This document shows, piece by piece, positions 54,340-62,414 of a DNA stretch of 64,000 nucleotides. Source of the DNA: JBEKTW01 sp963727845 (GTDB taxonomy: Bacteria; Bacteroidota; Ignavibacteria; UBA10030; SZUA-254); NCBI GenBank assembly GCA_963727845.1, contig CAVSHI010000003.1, positions 372,001 through 436,000 of the forward strand, read 5' to 3'. A program made the position numbers and the translations under genes. A model generated the notes under the pieces. That model did not search any database. It was not told where the DNA came from and saw only the letters and a program-made list of their open reading frames with translations. Each line of letters begins with the position of its first letter. The first letter of the stretch is position 1.

Positions 54340-55436
54340 AAAACATTATTTACCTTATTACCGTATTGTGCTCCCTTGCTATAACACAGATTTCTTGCAC
54401 AAAGGACGAAGCAGCGCCGTCGAAGAAGAATTCTTCTTCTCTTAATTCAACGACCTATTCGTTGTACCGCGTAAAAGAAGAGGCCCTGGGGAATATTTTG
54501 CGCTTGCCTGCGCAACTCAGCGCATATGAGTCTGTAAACATCTATCCCAGGGTTAGCGGATATATAAAAGAAATAGCCGTAGATATAGGGTCACAGGTAA
54601 AAGATGGTCAAGTGCTCATGGAGATGGAAGCACCAGACGTGGAACAAAACAGCCTGGCAGCGCATGAAAGATATTTAAGGGTGCTGGCGTCATTTAGCGG
54701 GAGCAAGGACAGTTATTACCGACTTTTGGATGCCGCCAAAACTTCGGGAGCGGTTTCTCCAAATGATCTTCAAACAGCCCAATCAAAGATGCAGTCGGAT
54801 AGCGCTCTTTGCAACAGCGAAAACGCGAATTGGAAGGCAATGGAATCGTTGAAAGACTATTTAATCGTACGAGCTCCTTTCGACGGAACTATTACTCAGC
54901 GGAATATTCATCCCGGTGCGCTGGTCACAGTTGGCAATAGAATGGATGCAACACCAATGCTGGAATTACAGCAGATTTCTAAGTTACGTTTGCAGGTAAA
55001 GATACCCGAGACTTTTGCAACACAATTAGCCGTTCATCAGAAAATTTCTTTTACAGTTGAAGCCCTCCCCGGCAGGACATTTACAGGCATCATAAGTCGC
55101 CAAGCCAATTCACTGGATGAAAGATACCGAAGCGAATCCGTGGAAATAGATGTAGCGAATAACGACCGGTTATTTATGCCCGGTATGTATGCAGAAGTTT
55201 TGCTTCCAATGACGGGACACTCGAATGCCTGCCTCGTGCCACAAACATCCGTGGTCACTTCAACAGAAAAAAAATATGTTGTTAAACTGACAAATCACAG
55301 AGCAAACATTGTAGATGTGAGCACTGGAAACGAAAATAATGGGATGATTGAAGTTTTCGGCATGCTCATGCCAAACGATAGTATCCTTGTCAAAGCAGGA
55401 GATGACATCAAGCAAGATCAGTATATTAATTATTAG
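54336..55436 (+). CDS. RND efflux periplasmic adaptor (MFP)
   Basis: Membrane fusion protein of 366 residues. A lipoprotein-type signal (LITVLCSLAITQISC) is followed by the lipoyl-like half-motifs VNIYPRVSGYIKEIAVDIGSQVKDGQVLMEMEAPD and LIVRAPFDGTITQRNIHPGALV around a helical hairpin, then beta-barrel and membrane-proximal domains. It bridges the pump and the TolC-like channel. Last gene of the efflux operon. Confidence 0.9.
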   Translation: MKNIIYLITVLCSLAITQISCTKDEAAPSKKNSSSLNSTTYSLYRVKEEALGNILRLPAQLSAYESVNIYPRVSGYIKEIAVDIGSQVKDGQVLMEMEAPDVEQNSLAAHERYLRVLASFSGSKDSYYRLLDAAKTSGAVSPNDLQTAQSKMQSDSALCNSENANWKAMESLKDYLIVRAPFDGTITQRNIHPGALVTVGNRMDATPMLELQQISKLRLQVKIPETFATQLAVHQKISFTVEALPGRTFTGIISRQANSLDERYRSESVEIDVANNDRLFMPGMYAEVLLPMTGHSNACLVPQTSVVTSTEKKYVVKLTNHRANIVDVSTGNENNGMIEVFGMLMPNDSILVKAGDDIKQDQYINY

Positions 55437-55501
55437 ATTTTCCTGTTGCCTTAGAAATGCAAATAGAAACTCTCGATAAATAGATCCTGAGGTAAGCAAT
55501 G

Positions 55502-55548
55502 CCGGCTCGGATGCGGGAGGAGCAAGGTGTCCGCAGAGCCGGTTTATT
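55502..55548 (+). terminator. Terminator of the efflux operon
   Basis: Twelve paired bases with a 3-nt bulge (CCGGCTC-GGA-TGCGG with CCGCA-GAGCCGG) followed by TTTATT. The T-rich end overlaps the stop codon of the convergent ppx gene, so the hairpin separates two convergent operons. Confidence 0.6.
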
Positions 55549-57094
55549 CGACCTCGAATCGCAACTTCCTATCGAACACCTCTTCGAAGAGATCTTTCTT
55601 TCTTTCAGCCCCCCAGAGCTCAAGGTCGAGCCTGGCGTGAACGGCAGGCTTCAGCTCGCAGATAACGCGCTTGCCGCGGGCCCTGCATGTTACGCCTTTC
55701 ACAAGCAACGAATGACTGCGGTCGAGACCGTCGGCGATTCTCAATAGCGAAGCCAGCCGCTTCACAATTTCCTGATCGTTTGCGCTGAGACTGTCGAAAT
55801 TCTCATGCTTGAACTTCGGGTGGCTCTTGCGGTGATACCGAGCGATGTTGGCAATGATTTCCTTCTCGTTCTCGGTGAAACCCATGAGCTCTGCGTTCTT
55901 GATAAGATAGTACGAATGCCGGTGGTGCTGGGCGTGTGAAACAAACAATCCTATCTCATGGAGTATCGATGCCGCCTCGAGGTATTCCCGCTCCGTATCG
56001 CCGAGCTCGTGGAGGCGCTTCGTTCCGTCGAAGAGAGCCAGCGCGAGTTTCGAAACGTGATGGGAGTGCTTTCTCTCGTAATGAAGATTCTCCGCAAGAT
56101 GGAGAACGCTCTGATACCGGATATCGTGAAGATGGTGAAGATTTCTCCTGTTGCGCTTTTTCTCGAAGGTATCCAGGATAATCCCTTCCCGCAAAGCATA
56201 CTCCGAAATAACCATCCGCTTTATTTTCAGGGCCCGGAGAATCTCATCCAGGATGATCACTCCCGCGACGATAATATCGACACGGGCGGGGTCGAGCCCG
56301 CGAACCTCGGAGCGCTCACGGGAATCCTTCGCCCCGATGACCTTTTCCGCCACCTTGCGAAGTTCCTTTTGAGAAAACGTGAAGTTGTTAGCCTGTGCGT
56401 CTTCATCGTCGCGGATGGACCGGATCATGTTCGCGATATTCAAGATCGTGCCCGACGTGCCCACGAAGACTTCACAATCGTGTTTTTTCACTTCCCGGAC
56501 AACGGGGTTGATCATCCCGGCCACATACCGGCGGCACTCGTTTACCGTCTTCCTGTCGATTTCATCCGAGCTGAAGAATCGTTGGGTGAGTCGCAGCGCG
56601 CCGATTTTCAGACTGTTCGCGTAGAGGATTTTCCGTTCCTTCCCGACGAGGAATTCGGAGCTGCCGCCACCGATATCGACCAACAAGATGTTCTTGTGGA
56701 ATACAGGCAGGGCCTGGAGAGCGCCGAGATAAATCAACCGCGCCTCTTCGACCCCGGAAGCAATTTCAATCTTGATCCCTGTTTCCTTTTGCACCCGGCG
56801 GAGAAATTCCTTCTGATTCAGGGCTTCCCGGACGGCGCTGGTTGCCAAAGCGCGGATGGGAGCGCCCGCGGCGTCGGCGATTCTCTTGAATCGTTTGATC
56901 GTCTCAATCCCCCTGTTCATGGCACTCTCGGAGAGATACTTCATATCAGAGGAGCCCGACCCGAGACGGACGATTTCCTTCTCCCGGTCGAGAACCTTGA
57001 ACTTGCCGGAATGCGGGTCGACATCCGCCACGACCAGGTGGACGGAATTTGTCCCGATATCGATGGCCGCAAGCCGGGATTTGTTGTCAGCCAT
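55544..57094 (-). CDS. ppx: Exopolyphosphatase / guanosine pentaphosphatase with C-terminal HD-like domain
   Basis: Protein of 516 residues. The N-terminal actin-like ASKHA domain has AIDIGTNSVHLVVADV, ALATSAVREALN, ASGVEEARLIYLGAL and LLVDIGGGSSEFLVG; the C-terminal HD-type domain has HSHHVSKLALALFDGT, ASILHEIGLFVSHAQHHRHSYYLI. It releases phosphate from polyphosphate chain ends or hydrolyses pppGpp. The start at 57094 (MADNKSRLAAIDIG) overlaps the upstream kinase-like gene by 8 nt. Last gene of an operon with CHAD, SixA and two kinase-like proteins. Confidence 0.93.
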   Translation of the reverse strand: MADNKSRLAAIDIGTNSVHLVVADVDPHSGKFKVLDREKEIVRLGSGSSDMKYLSESAMNRGIETIKRFKRIADAAGAPIRALATSAVREALNQKEFLRRVQKETGIKIEIASGVEEARLIYLGALQALPVFHKNILLVDIGGGSSEFLVGKERKILYANSLKIGALRLTQRFFSSDEIDRKTVNECRRYVAGMINPVVREVKKHDCEVFVGTSGTILNIANMIRSIRDDEDAQANNFTFSQKELRKVAEKVIGAKDSRERSEVRGLDPARVDIIVAGVIILDEILRALKIKRMVISEYALREGIILDTFEKKRNRRNLHHLHDIRYQSVLHLAENLHYERKHSHHVSKLALALFDGTKRLHELGDTEREYLEAASILHEIGLFVSHAQHHRHSYYLIKNAELMGFTENEKEIIANIARYHRKSHPKFKHENFDSLSANDQEIVKRLASLLRIADGLDRSHSLLVKGVTCRARGKRVICELKPAVHARLDLELWGAERKKDLFEEVFDRKLRFEVE

Positions 57095-57821
57095 TCTTGA
57101 GCGCGCCGAGTATGCCCTTTTTGAGAAGTCGATTCGTTTCCTGAAAGCTCCGGGATGCGTCGACAACTTTGAACCTGAACTCTTTTGCCATTTTTTCGAA
57201 TTCCTTGAGGAGGCGTTTCTGGTATTCGACGAAGCTATCGTAGAAATCTTCCCCCAGCCTCAAATCCATGCCCGATTCCCAGTAATCGATGCCCTCCCCT
57301 GCCTGTTCTACCCAGTAGCGTTTCGTCAGGGTTTGAGAGTTGATGACCCGCGGGATCAAATCCTCAATATTGATTCTCATGTAGAACACGGCGTTAGGCT
57401 CGAGAGCGAACCCGAAGACTTTCCGCGTCCATGCGGGGTCCGCTCCGCGGATGATCGAGCGCGCGAAGGCGGTGTAAATATAGCGGTCCGCCAGCACGAT
57501 GAACCCCGCCTTGAGGGCCGGTATGATTTCGTGTTCAAACCTGTCGGCGAAGTCTGCCGCGTACAGCAGAGTATATGTATTGAGGTTCAGTGTATGACCG
57601 GACTTTGCCTCGTCGATGACTTTGCCCATCAGCGGAGAACGCGTCCATCCCGTCGTAATGACGCCATACCCTTTCACCTCGAGCCATTGTTTTATATTTT
57701 CGATCTGGGTCGACCTTCCCACGCCGTCCGTTCCTTCAATGACGATGAGCTTGCCCGTCAGATTTTTGGAATCCAGATACGGGAGACCGACCCCAAAAAA
57801 GATTTTCTTCTTACTGGACAT
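57087..57821 (-). CDS. Thymidylate-kinase-like P-loop protein, copy 1 (Walker A Lys replaced by Arg)
   Basis: Protein of 244 residues of the TMK fold: LIVIEGTDGVGRSTQ (P-loop, residues 29-38) and LADRYIYTAFARSIIRG corresponding to the DRY motif. The P-loop lysine required for phosphate binding is Arg36 here, so normal kinase activity is doubtful. An N-terminal extension of about 20 residues (FFGVGLPYLDSKN) is not usual in Tmk. The start at 57821 overlaps the end of copy 2 by 11 nt. A housekeeping Tmk would not be expected twice in tandem between SixA and Ppx. A polyphosphate-linked role is inferred from context. Confidence 0.8.
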   Translation of the reverse strand: MSSKKKIFFGVGLPYLDSKNLTGKLIVIEGTDGVGRSTQIENIKQWLEVKGYGVITTGWTRSPLMGKVIDEAKSGHTLNLNTYTLLYAADFADRFEHEIIPALKAGFIVLADRYIYTAFARSIIRGADPAWTRKVFGFALEPNAVFYMRINIEDLIPRVINSQTLTKRYWVEQAGEGIDYWESGMDLRLGEDFYDSFVEYQKRLLKEFEKMAKEFRFKVVDASRSFQETNRLLKKGILGALKNG

Positions 57822-58525
57822 AGATATTTTCCTTTTTCTTGAGGAAGGGCGCCGGTTCATAATTCAGGAGATTCTCCTTGACGATGTGGCGCATCAGGGT
57901 TTGCTGTGCCTTGATTGGTTTTGTGGCGTCGACCACCACCAGCTTGTATTCCTGGGCGATCTCTTCATACTCCTCGAGGATCTTGCTCTGGAACATCCGG
58001 AAGCTTTCATTGATATCATCCGTCAGACTCAGGTCCATCCCCGCTTCATGGTACTTCAATTTCGTGCGTGCACTGAGGATCCGTTTCAGCGAGACGTTCG
58101 ATGGGTACTTTGAAGTAGAAAGCCAGGTTGGGCTTTACGGCGAAGTCGTAGAGATTGCGCACCCACTGTCGGTGGACGCCCCGGACAACGTCTCTGCTGA
58201 AGGCAGTGTAGACATACCGGTCCGCCAGAACGATCATTCCCGCTTTCAGCGGCGGGATGATAAGATGCGAAAGCCGGTCGGCGAAATCGGTGGCATGGAG
58301 GATGCTGAAGGTTGTGGGAGTGAGAAGGTTCCTTTTCTTCCCCCGCTTGATGGCCTGATTGACGAGGGCGGATGAATTCCATTCTGTGAAAAACACCCGG
58401 TACCCTGCATTGAGCAGCCATTTCTGGAGCAACTGCAGCTGGGTTGACTTGCCCGAGCCGTCGATCCCTTCAACAATGATCAATCGACCCGGATACGGGT
58501 GCTCGACATCAAAAGGGCGTAACAT
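57811..58525 (-). CDS. Thymidylate-kinase-like P-loop protein, copy 2 (apparent frameshift)
   Basis: TMK-fold protein with intact P-loop RLIIVEGIDGSGKSTQ (Lys26) and LADRYVYTAFSRDVVRGVH. The frame breaks at about 58081-58083. Removing one base gives ERLAETILSARTKLKYHEAGMDLSL, which aligns with NSQTLTKRYWVEQAG...YWESGMDLRL of copy 1, and a total of 237 residues. The two copies are clearly homologous throughout. Substrate may be a nucleotide, as the fold suggests, but operon context with CHAD, SixA and Ppx suggests phosphate or polyphosphate chemistry. Confidence 0.8.
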
Positions 58526-58544
58526 TGGTGTTTCCTTTCATGCG

Positions 58545-59042
58545 CTATTCTGCCAAAGCGCGAAGCTGTTTGGGAGTTACATGATACATGAGCGTTCCAT
58601 GCCTGACGGAGGAGACGCCGACTATCCTGATCTTACAGAGGGCCCCTTTCTTGAACTCGATGACGGAATGCGGGGACCCGAGCAACGCGGAAACGATCCC
58701 GCTCATGTTGGGCTCATGCCCCACGATGAGAACGCTTTTGTACTCCTTGTGCTCCTGGAGAAGCGACATAAAGTCGCTCACTGATGATTCCGGCAGGAGC
58801 TCATTGTATCGCTCAATCTTCTTCCTGTACTTCACCGCTTCCGCCGTGATCCGGGCGGTATCATACGCCCTGACCAGTGGACTCGAGAGAATGACATCGA
58901 AACTTCCGGCGAGCTTCGCGATCCCCTGAGCCGCTTTCTTCATTTTTTGGATACCATCTTCCGTGAGAGGCCGGTCGTCGTTCGGGTAGTGCGTCAAACC
59001 ACGTTCGACGGCTATTGCATGTCGCAAGAGATAAAGATCCAT
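58545..59042 (-). CDS. sixA: SixA-type phosphohistidine phosphatase
   Basis: Histidine phosphatase superfamily, 165 residues. The catalytic RHG-like motif is MDLYLLRHAIAVERG near the N-terminus (nucleophilic His). LSSPLVRAYDTARI and VLIVGHEPNMSGIVSALLG carry the second His. SixA-like enzymes dephosphorylate phosphohistidine on proteins. They often occur beside CHAD and Ppx genes. The start at 59042 was chosen over an upstream TTG. Confidence 0.9.
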   Translation of the reverse strand: MDLYLLRHAIAVERGLTHYPNDDRPLTEDGIQKMKKAAQGIAKLAGSFDVILSSPLVRAYDTARITAEAVKYRKKIERYNELLPESSVSDFMSLLQEHKEYKSVLIVGHEPNMSGIVSALLGSPHSVIEFKKGALCKIRIVGVSSVRHGTLMYHVTPKQLRALAE

Positions 59043-59118
59043 CGGCTTCTTGATCAATTTGATGATATTGTGGAGAAAGGCAAGAACATTCTACCCTATA
59101 AGATAAGCATTGCGGATA

Positions 59119-59607
59119 TTATTGCAAAGCTTTCACAAGTTTCTTTTTGATTTTATGCCCATCCCACGACGTCATAATCCGGCACAGTTGTCGGAACTTT
59201 TTCTGCCGTGATTCCTTCTCGGTACGCAGCATATGCGAAATTCCTCTCAACGAATACATGGAATCCGTGGAAGAATATCGGGCCAATTCGTCCTTCATCT
59301 CGTCGAGATATTTCTCAAGGAGGCCGATCATCACATCGCTGTCATGTATTTCACCCGCGATGTCGAGGAAATCCTTCACCTCCACGAGGCAACTACGAAA
59401 ACCTTTGCCGAAGGCAGGGCGAATGGACTCCATCACGTACCGCAGCGGCCGGCCGGCGATGCGCATGGCGTGGAGTTCTTCCGGTGATCCCTCTGCGGAG
59501 ACAACCTTTGCCTTGTGCGACATCATCGTTCGAAACATGGCGGGAAGAAGAAGCCCCGCGTTCTCACGGAGACTTTCACCCGGTTCAGGAGAGTATTTTT
59601 TTGCCAT
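59119..59607 (-). CDS. CHAD domain, C-terminal half
   Basis: Protein of 162 residues equal to the second half of a CHAD domain: EELHAMRIAGRPLRYVMESIRPAFG followed by VKDFLDIAGEIHDSDVMIGLLEKYL. CHAD is a helical domain with conserved basic residues that binds polyphosphate. A complete CHAD has two such halves; the other is encoded 5 bp upstream at 59613. Whether this is a natural split gene or one gene broken by a missing base is unresolved. Confidence 0.8.
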   Translation of the reverse strand: MAKKYSPEPGESLRENAGLLLPAMFRTMMSHKAKVVSAEGSPEELHAMRIAGRPLRYVMESIRPAFGKGFRSCLVEVKDFLDIAGEIHDSDVMIGLLEKYLDEMKDELARYSSTDSMYSLRGISHMLRTEKESRQKKFRQLCRIMTSWDGHKIKKKLVKALQ

Positions 59608-59612
59608 TCCGA

Positions 59613-60140
59613 TTATGAGAATGAATCCTTGAGGAATTGCCGCAGGCTCTTCTCATAGCCCTGCGATTGGAGACTTTCAAGGTCATTGTTCAAGACAAGA
59701 AACTTTTGCGCTCTCAAATCCATCTGGCGTTCGAGCAGAATGTCGACGGCGATCCGCTCAGCCGGCGGGAGTAGTTTCCTGTGCGATTGCAGCCGTCTGA
59801 TGATAATGTCACAATCCCTGACCCGTCCCAACGCTTTGATAAGCAGCGACAAAGTGCGCTTCTGTTTCTTTAATTTCTTCCCGGGGAACATGGGGCGGAA
59901 AACCATGAGGATCGCGCGAAGTCTCCTGGCGGCAACCCGCATATCGTGTATCGCATCGGGGCCGGAGTCTGCAAGCACCGCTTGCTCAAACGAAAGCACT
60001 TCCCGAAGTTTCGTGGTAACGATGGTTCGAAGAGCCTTCGTCATGCCCGCATCCGGATTGAGTTTCTTCCGACCCGGGGTTTTCACTGCAAGAGCGGCAC
60101 TTTTCGGGGTGGTCATGTGTATAATATCCATTTTTTCCAT
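59613..60140 (-). CDS. CHAD domain, N-terminal half
   Basis: About 175 residues holding the first CHAD half: DAIHDMRVAARRLRAILMVFRPMFPGKKLKKQKRTLSLLIKALGRVRDCDIIIRRL, with the conserved H, R and K residues that form the basic polyphosphate-binding face. It ends at QFLKDSFS with TAA, 5 bp before the other half. The start is uncertain: several in-frame Met codons lie between 60155 and 60110. Joining the halves would need one extra base near 59610-59625. Confidence 0.8.
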   Translation of the reverse strand: MEKMDIIHMTTPKSAALAVKTPGRKKLNPDAGMTKALRTIVTTKLREVLSFEQAVLADSGPDAIHDMRVAARRLRAILMVFRPMFPGKKLKKQKRTLSLLIKALGRVRDCDIIIRRLQSHRKLLPPAERIAVDILLERQMDLRAQKFLVLNNDLESLQSQGYEKSLRQFLKDSFS

Positions 60141-60220
60141 GACCAAAACAACCATAGACAATGCTTCCTCAGAACCCGCGCGGGCTGTTCTGCATCATCG
60201 ATACGCCGATGAAGTTGAGG

Positions 60221-60349
60221 CTAACCCAGAAGCCCGAACTTCAGGAGCGCGAGAACTATGGTGACCACTGCCGCAAACGCCAGCCAGAAATAGAACAGGC
60301 GGTCGCTTGCTGCATTTTCGCTCTCGGTCATATCCGTGTCGTGAGGCAT
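60221..60349 (-). CDS. Small single-pass membrane protein
   Basis: Forty-two residues: an acidic N-terminus (MPHDTDMTESENAASDR) and one membrane helix (LFYFWLAFAAVVTIVLALL). It is the first open frame after the candidate Pho-box promoter at 60445-60498 and precedes the CHAD genes. The ribosome binding site is weak. Small membrane proteins at the head of stress operons are common, but no family is recognised. Confidence 0.5.
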   Translation of the reverse strand: MPHDTDMTESENAASDRLFYFWLAFAAVVTIVLALLKFGLLG

Positions 60350-60444
60350 ACACTTTATTATGAGTGAGAAGATAAATTGCTCCGGATGTCTGCGGATAGC
60401 TTTCATGCACGATTTCCAAGCATGATGGCAAAGGACTGCAGAAA

Positions 60445-60498
60445 AAGGTACCGAGAGGATGTTAAGACGCGGTTACGGAAATGTTAAGAAATTATTAA
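60445..60498 (-). promoter_or_regulatory. Candidate Pho box and -10 of the CHAD-SixA-kinase-Ppx operon
   Basis: On the minus strand from 60498: TTAATA, TTAACA, GTAACC, TTAACA, each separated by exactly 5 nt (11-bp period). Nine nucleotides later comes TACCTT (60450-60445) as -10. Layout and spacing are the same as upstream of the porin-pst operon. The match to TTAACA is the best of the four sites in this window. It predicts phosphate-starvation control of the downstream operon. Confidence 0.72.
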
Positions 60499-60551
60499 GA
60501 ATCAGCATCCCGCCGCCCCATCTGGCGGTGATGGACTGCGGAAGGCCTGGC

Positions 60552-60605
60552 TTTATCCAATCTTAACGTGCCGTTCATCATTGCGTTACGAGAGATGACT
60601 ACCTT
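60552..60605 (+). promoter_or_regulatory. Weaker Pho-box-like array and -10 before the GT9 gene
   Basis: On the plus strand: TTTATC, TTAACG, TTCATC, GTTACG at 11-bp spacing, then 9 nt and TACCTT (60600-60605). The hexamers match less well than at the other sites, but spacing and -10 are the same. It would drive 60636-61847 divergently from the CHAD operon. Confidence 0.45.
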
Positions 60606-60635
60606 ATCCCTGCATAGATCATCTTTGGCGAAGCA

Positions 60636-61847
60636 ATGACTACCCGACAAATTATGCGTATAAAAGACCATATTAACCTCGACGAGTTCAGGATTGCAGG
60701 CGAAATTCCTCTTCTGATAAAACTGCGGCTGAAACAACTCTTCAAGACAAAACGTGCAGTCGGAGACAGAGTTCTCGTCATCGACACCTGCATCATCGGG
60801 GATTTCATCGCCACGCTTCCCGCCCTGCGGACGTTCATCCAGCGTGCCGGCGGTGAGGTTGACCTGGTCGTTTCGCCCCCCGTGAAACCCATCGCCGAAT
60901 CGATCAGGGGAGTGCGCAGGGTTTTCACCGCCAAATCGATCTACAACAGAAGTATCGAGCAACAGGGTGAGCAGACGACTCTCCCGCAGGAATATGGCCG
61001 TGTGCTTGTCCTGAGAATCAGCCCCGATGCATATCAATTAGTGAACAGAATATCGTATTCGCAGGTCACAACGTATGACCTCCCGCTGCTCAAGTACTTC
61101 GCCCACCTCGTCTGGAATACCCTCTGCAAAAGAAAAGTTCATCAATGGCGGGACATCAACTTTGAAATGGCCAGGATCGAAAAACCCGGGAAGGATCTGG
61201 AGTTCGAAGATATTTTCAGCGTGAGCGAAGCCGAATACGGGCGGGTCAAGAGTCTCCCCGAAATGCAGGGGACAAAAAAGCGCGTCGTCATCCATAGCGG
61301 CTCCGGCTGGAGAGTCAAGCTCTGGGACAATGACAAATGGATTGAGGCGATCAGAACTATCAATCGGATGGGAGCGTTCGACTTTATCTTCGTCGGAGGC
61401 GGCGAGCATGAGGCAAGGTCGTTCGAGTACATCCAGCAGCGGCTCGACTTCAGACTGCAATCGTTGATCAACAAGGTCGACCTCAGGACGACCTTGCTGG
61501 TAATGCGGCTCAGCGATTATTTCATCGGCATCGACAGCGGCCCGAGGAACATGGCACACCTCGCCGACCTTAGAAGCATTACCTTACTGGGCCCGGCTCC
61601 GAAGAACTTCATGCCCGTCAATAATCTGGACGTCGTCATAGATAAATTCACGTGCCGGTGCAAGAGTCTGTTCTATCTTCACAGAGTGAGCGCAATTCAC
61701 ACTATCTCAGCGGATGACGTCGTGGAAGGGTTCAAGAGGATTGTGGCACCTCCTTCTCGGGCGACCGGGCTATCCGCAGCGCGACCGGTGACTTCGGGAT
61801 ATGGAGTTCTTTACGCTCCTCCATTGCCTCGTCCGGTGCCTGCATGA
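60636..61847 (+). CDS. Glycosyltransferase family 9 (heptosyltransferase-like) protein
   Basis: Protein of 403 residues with the GT9 layout. The N-terminal Rossmann domain contains RVLVIDTCIIGDFIATLPALRTFI; the C-terminal domain contains RVVIHSGSGWRVKLWDNDKWIEAI, FIFVGGGEHEARSF and the nucleotide-sugar motif DYFIGIDSGPRNMAHLADLRSITLLGP. GT9 enzymes add heptose or other sugars to lipid A cores or glycolipids from ADP-activated donors. The C-terminal 35 residues are Pro/Ala-rich and not typical. Stands between phosphate-type genes. Confidence 0.85.
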   Translation: MTTRQIMRIKDHINLDEFRIAGEIPLLIKLRLKQLFKTKRAVGDRVLVIDTCIIGDFIATLPALRTFIQRAGGEVDLVVSPPVKPIAESIRGVRRVFTAKSIYNRSIEQQGEQTTLPQEYGRVLVLRISPDAYQLVNRISYSQVTTYDLPLLKYFAHLVWNTLCKRKVHQWRDINFEMARIEKPGKDLEFEDIFSVSEAEYGRVKSLPEMQGTKKRVVIHSGSGWRVKLWDNDKWIEAIRTINRMGAFDFIFVGGGEHEARSFEYIQQRLDFRLQSLINKVDLRTTLLVMRLSDYFIGIDSGPRNMAHLADLRSITLLGPAPKNFMPVNNLDVVIDKFTCRCKSLFYLHRVSAIHTISADDVVEGFKRIVAPPSRATGLSAARPVTSGYGVLYAPPLPRPVPA

Positions 61848-61939
61848 AGACGAAAACCCGCACGTACTTCCCCCCGCGGGTTCGCCCAACGCTCTCTACT
61901 GATGGTCCTTTACAGTAACTGAGTCGAAGGGGACTTTGC

Positions 61940-62161
61940 CTATTCTACTTCCTGTCTCTCAAGGAGCATGCGCGCGGCCTTCCTGCCGGCTTCATCATGG
62001 CGACGGAACGAATCCGTAACAGAAAAGAAGTCAACCATCCCCATGCCTTCGCCGCATTTCACGCATACCACAAAGCTGAACCGTGTGGGGAAATCCTTCG
62101 GTTGATACTTGCCCACCTCAAATTCAGATGAACCGCATTTGCCGCACTTTGATACGTACAT
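61940..62161 (-). CDS. Small zinc-ribbon protein
   Basis: Seventy-three residues with two CxxC pairs (CGKCG near residue 6 and CVKCG near residue 33), giving a four-Cys zinc ribbon, and a basic/acidic helical tail (RRHDEAGRKAARMLLERQEVE). No family function is assigned. Transcribed opposite to its neighbours. Confidence 0.7.
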   Translation of the reverse strand: MYVSKCGKCGSSEFEVGKYQPKDFPTRFSFVVCVKCGEGMGMVDFFSVTDSFRRHDEAGRKAARMLLERQEVE

Positions 62162-62270
62162 TTTCTCGACCTGTGCTTTTATTGATAGACCTGGAAAAAC
62201 CGCGAGGAGAATATCAGAAGTCTGTGCTTCAAGTTAGACATTGACCTCAAGAAAGTCAAGCAAAAGTCTG

Positions 62271-62335
62271 TTATGTTTTTATTAACAATTTGGTAACGAA
62301 GACTTAATACAAGGGTTGCTTCAAAACCCTATATT
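62271..62335 (+). promoter_or_regulatory. Candidate Pho box and -10 of the second phoU
   Basis: Plus-strand hexamers TTATGT, TTAACA, GTAACG, TTAATA, GTTGCT at exact 11-bp intervals (62271, 62282, 62293, 62304, 62315). Nine nucleotides after the last one is TATATT (62330-62335). The three central repeats match the TTAACA/GTAACG/TTAATA variants of the CHAD-operon site; the outer two are weak. The phoU ATG lies 80 bp downstream. Confidence 0.62.
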
Positions 62336-62414
62336 TGGTCGAGATTGCCAATAAAATCAAGATCACCCTGCGGCAGCTATCGAATCCATCTTATCCAACC
62401 ACACAACGGTCCTT

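Noticed and set aside
664..58083. Programmed +1 ribosomal frameshifting as a common explanation of the frame breaks
   Set aside because: The sites share no slippery sequence, stop-codon context or downstream structure, and at least two breaks go in the other direction. Indels explain them more simply.
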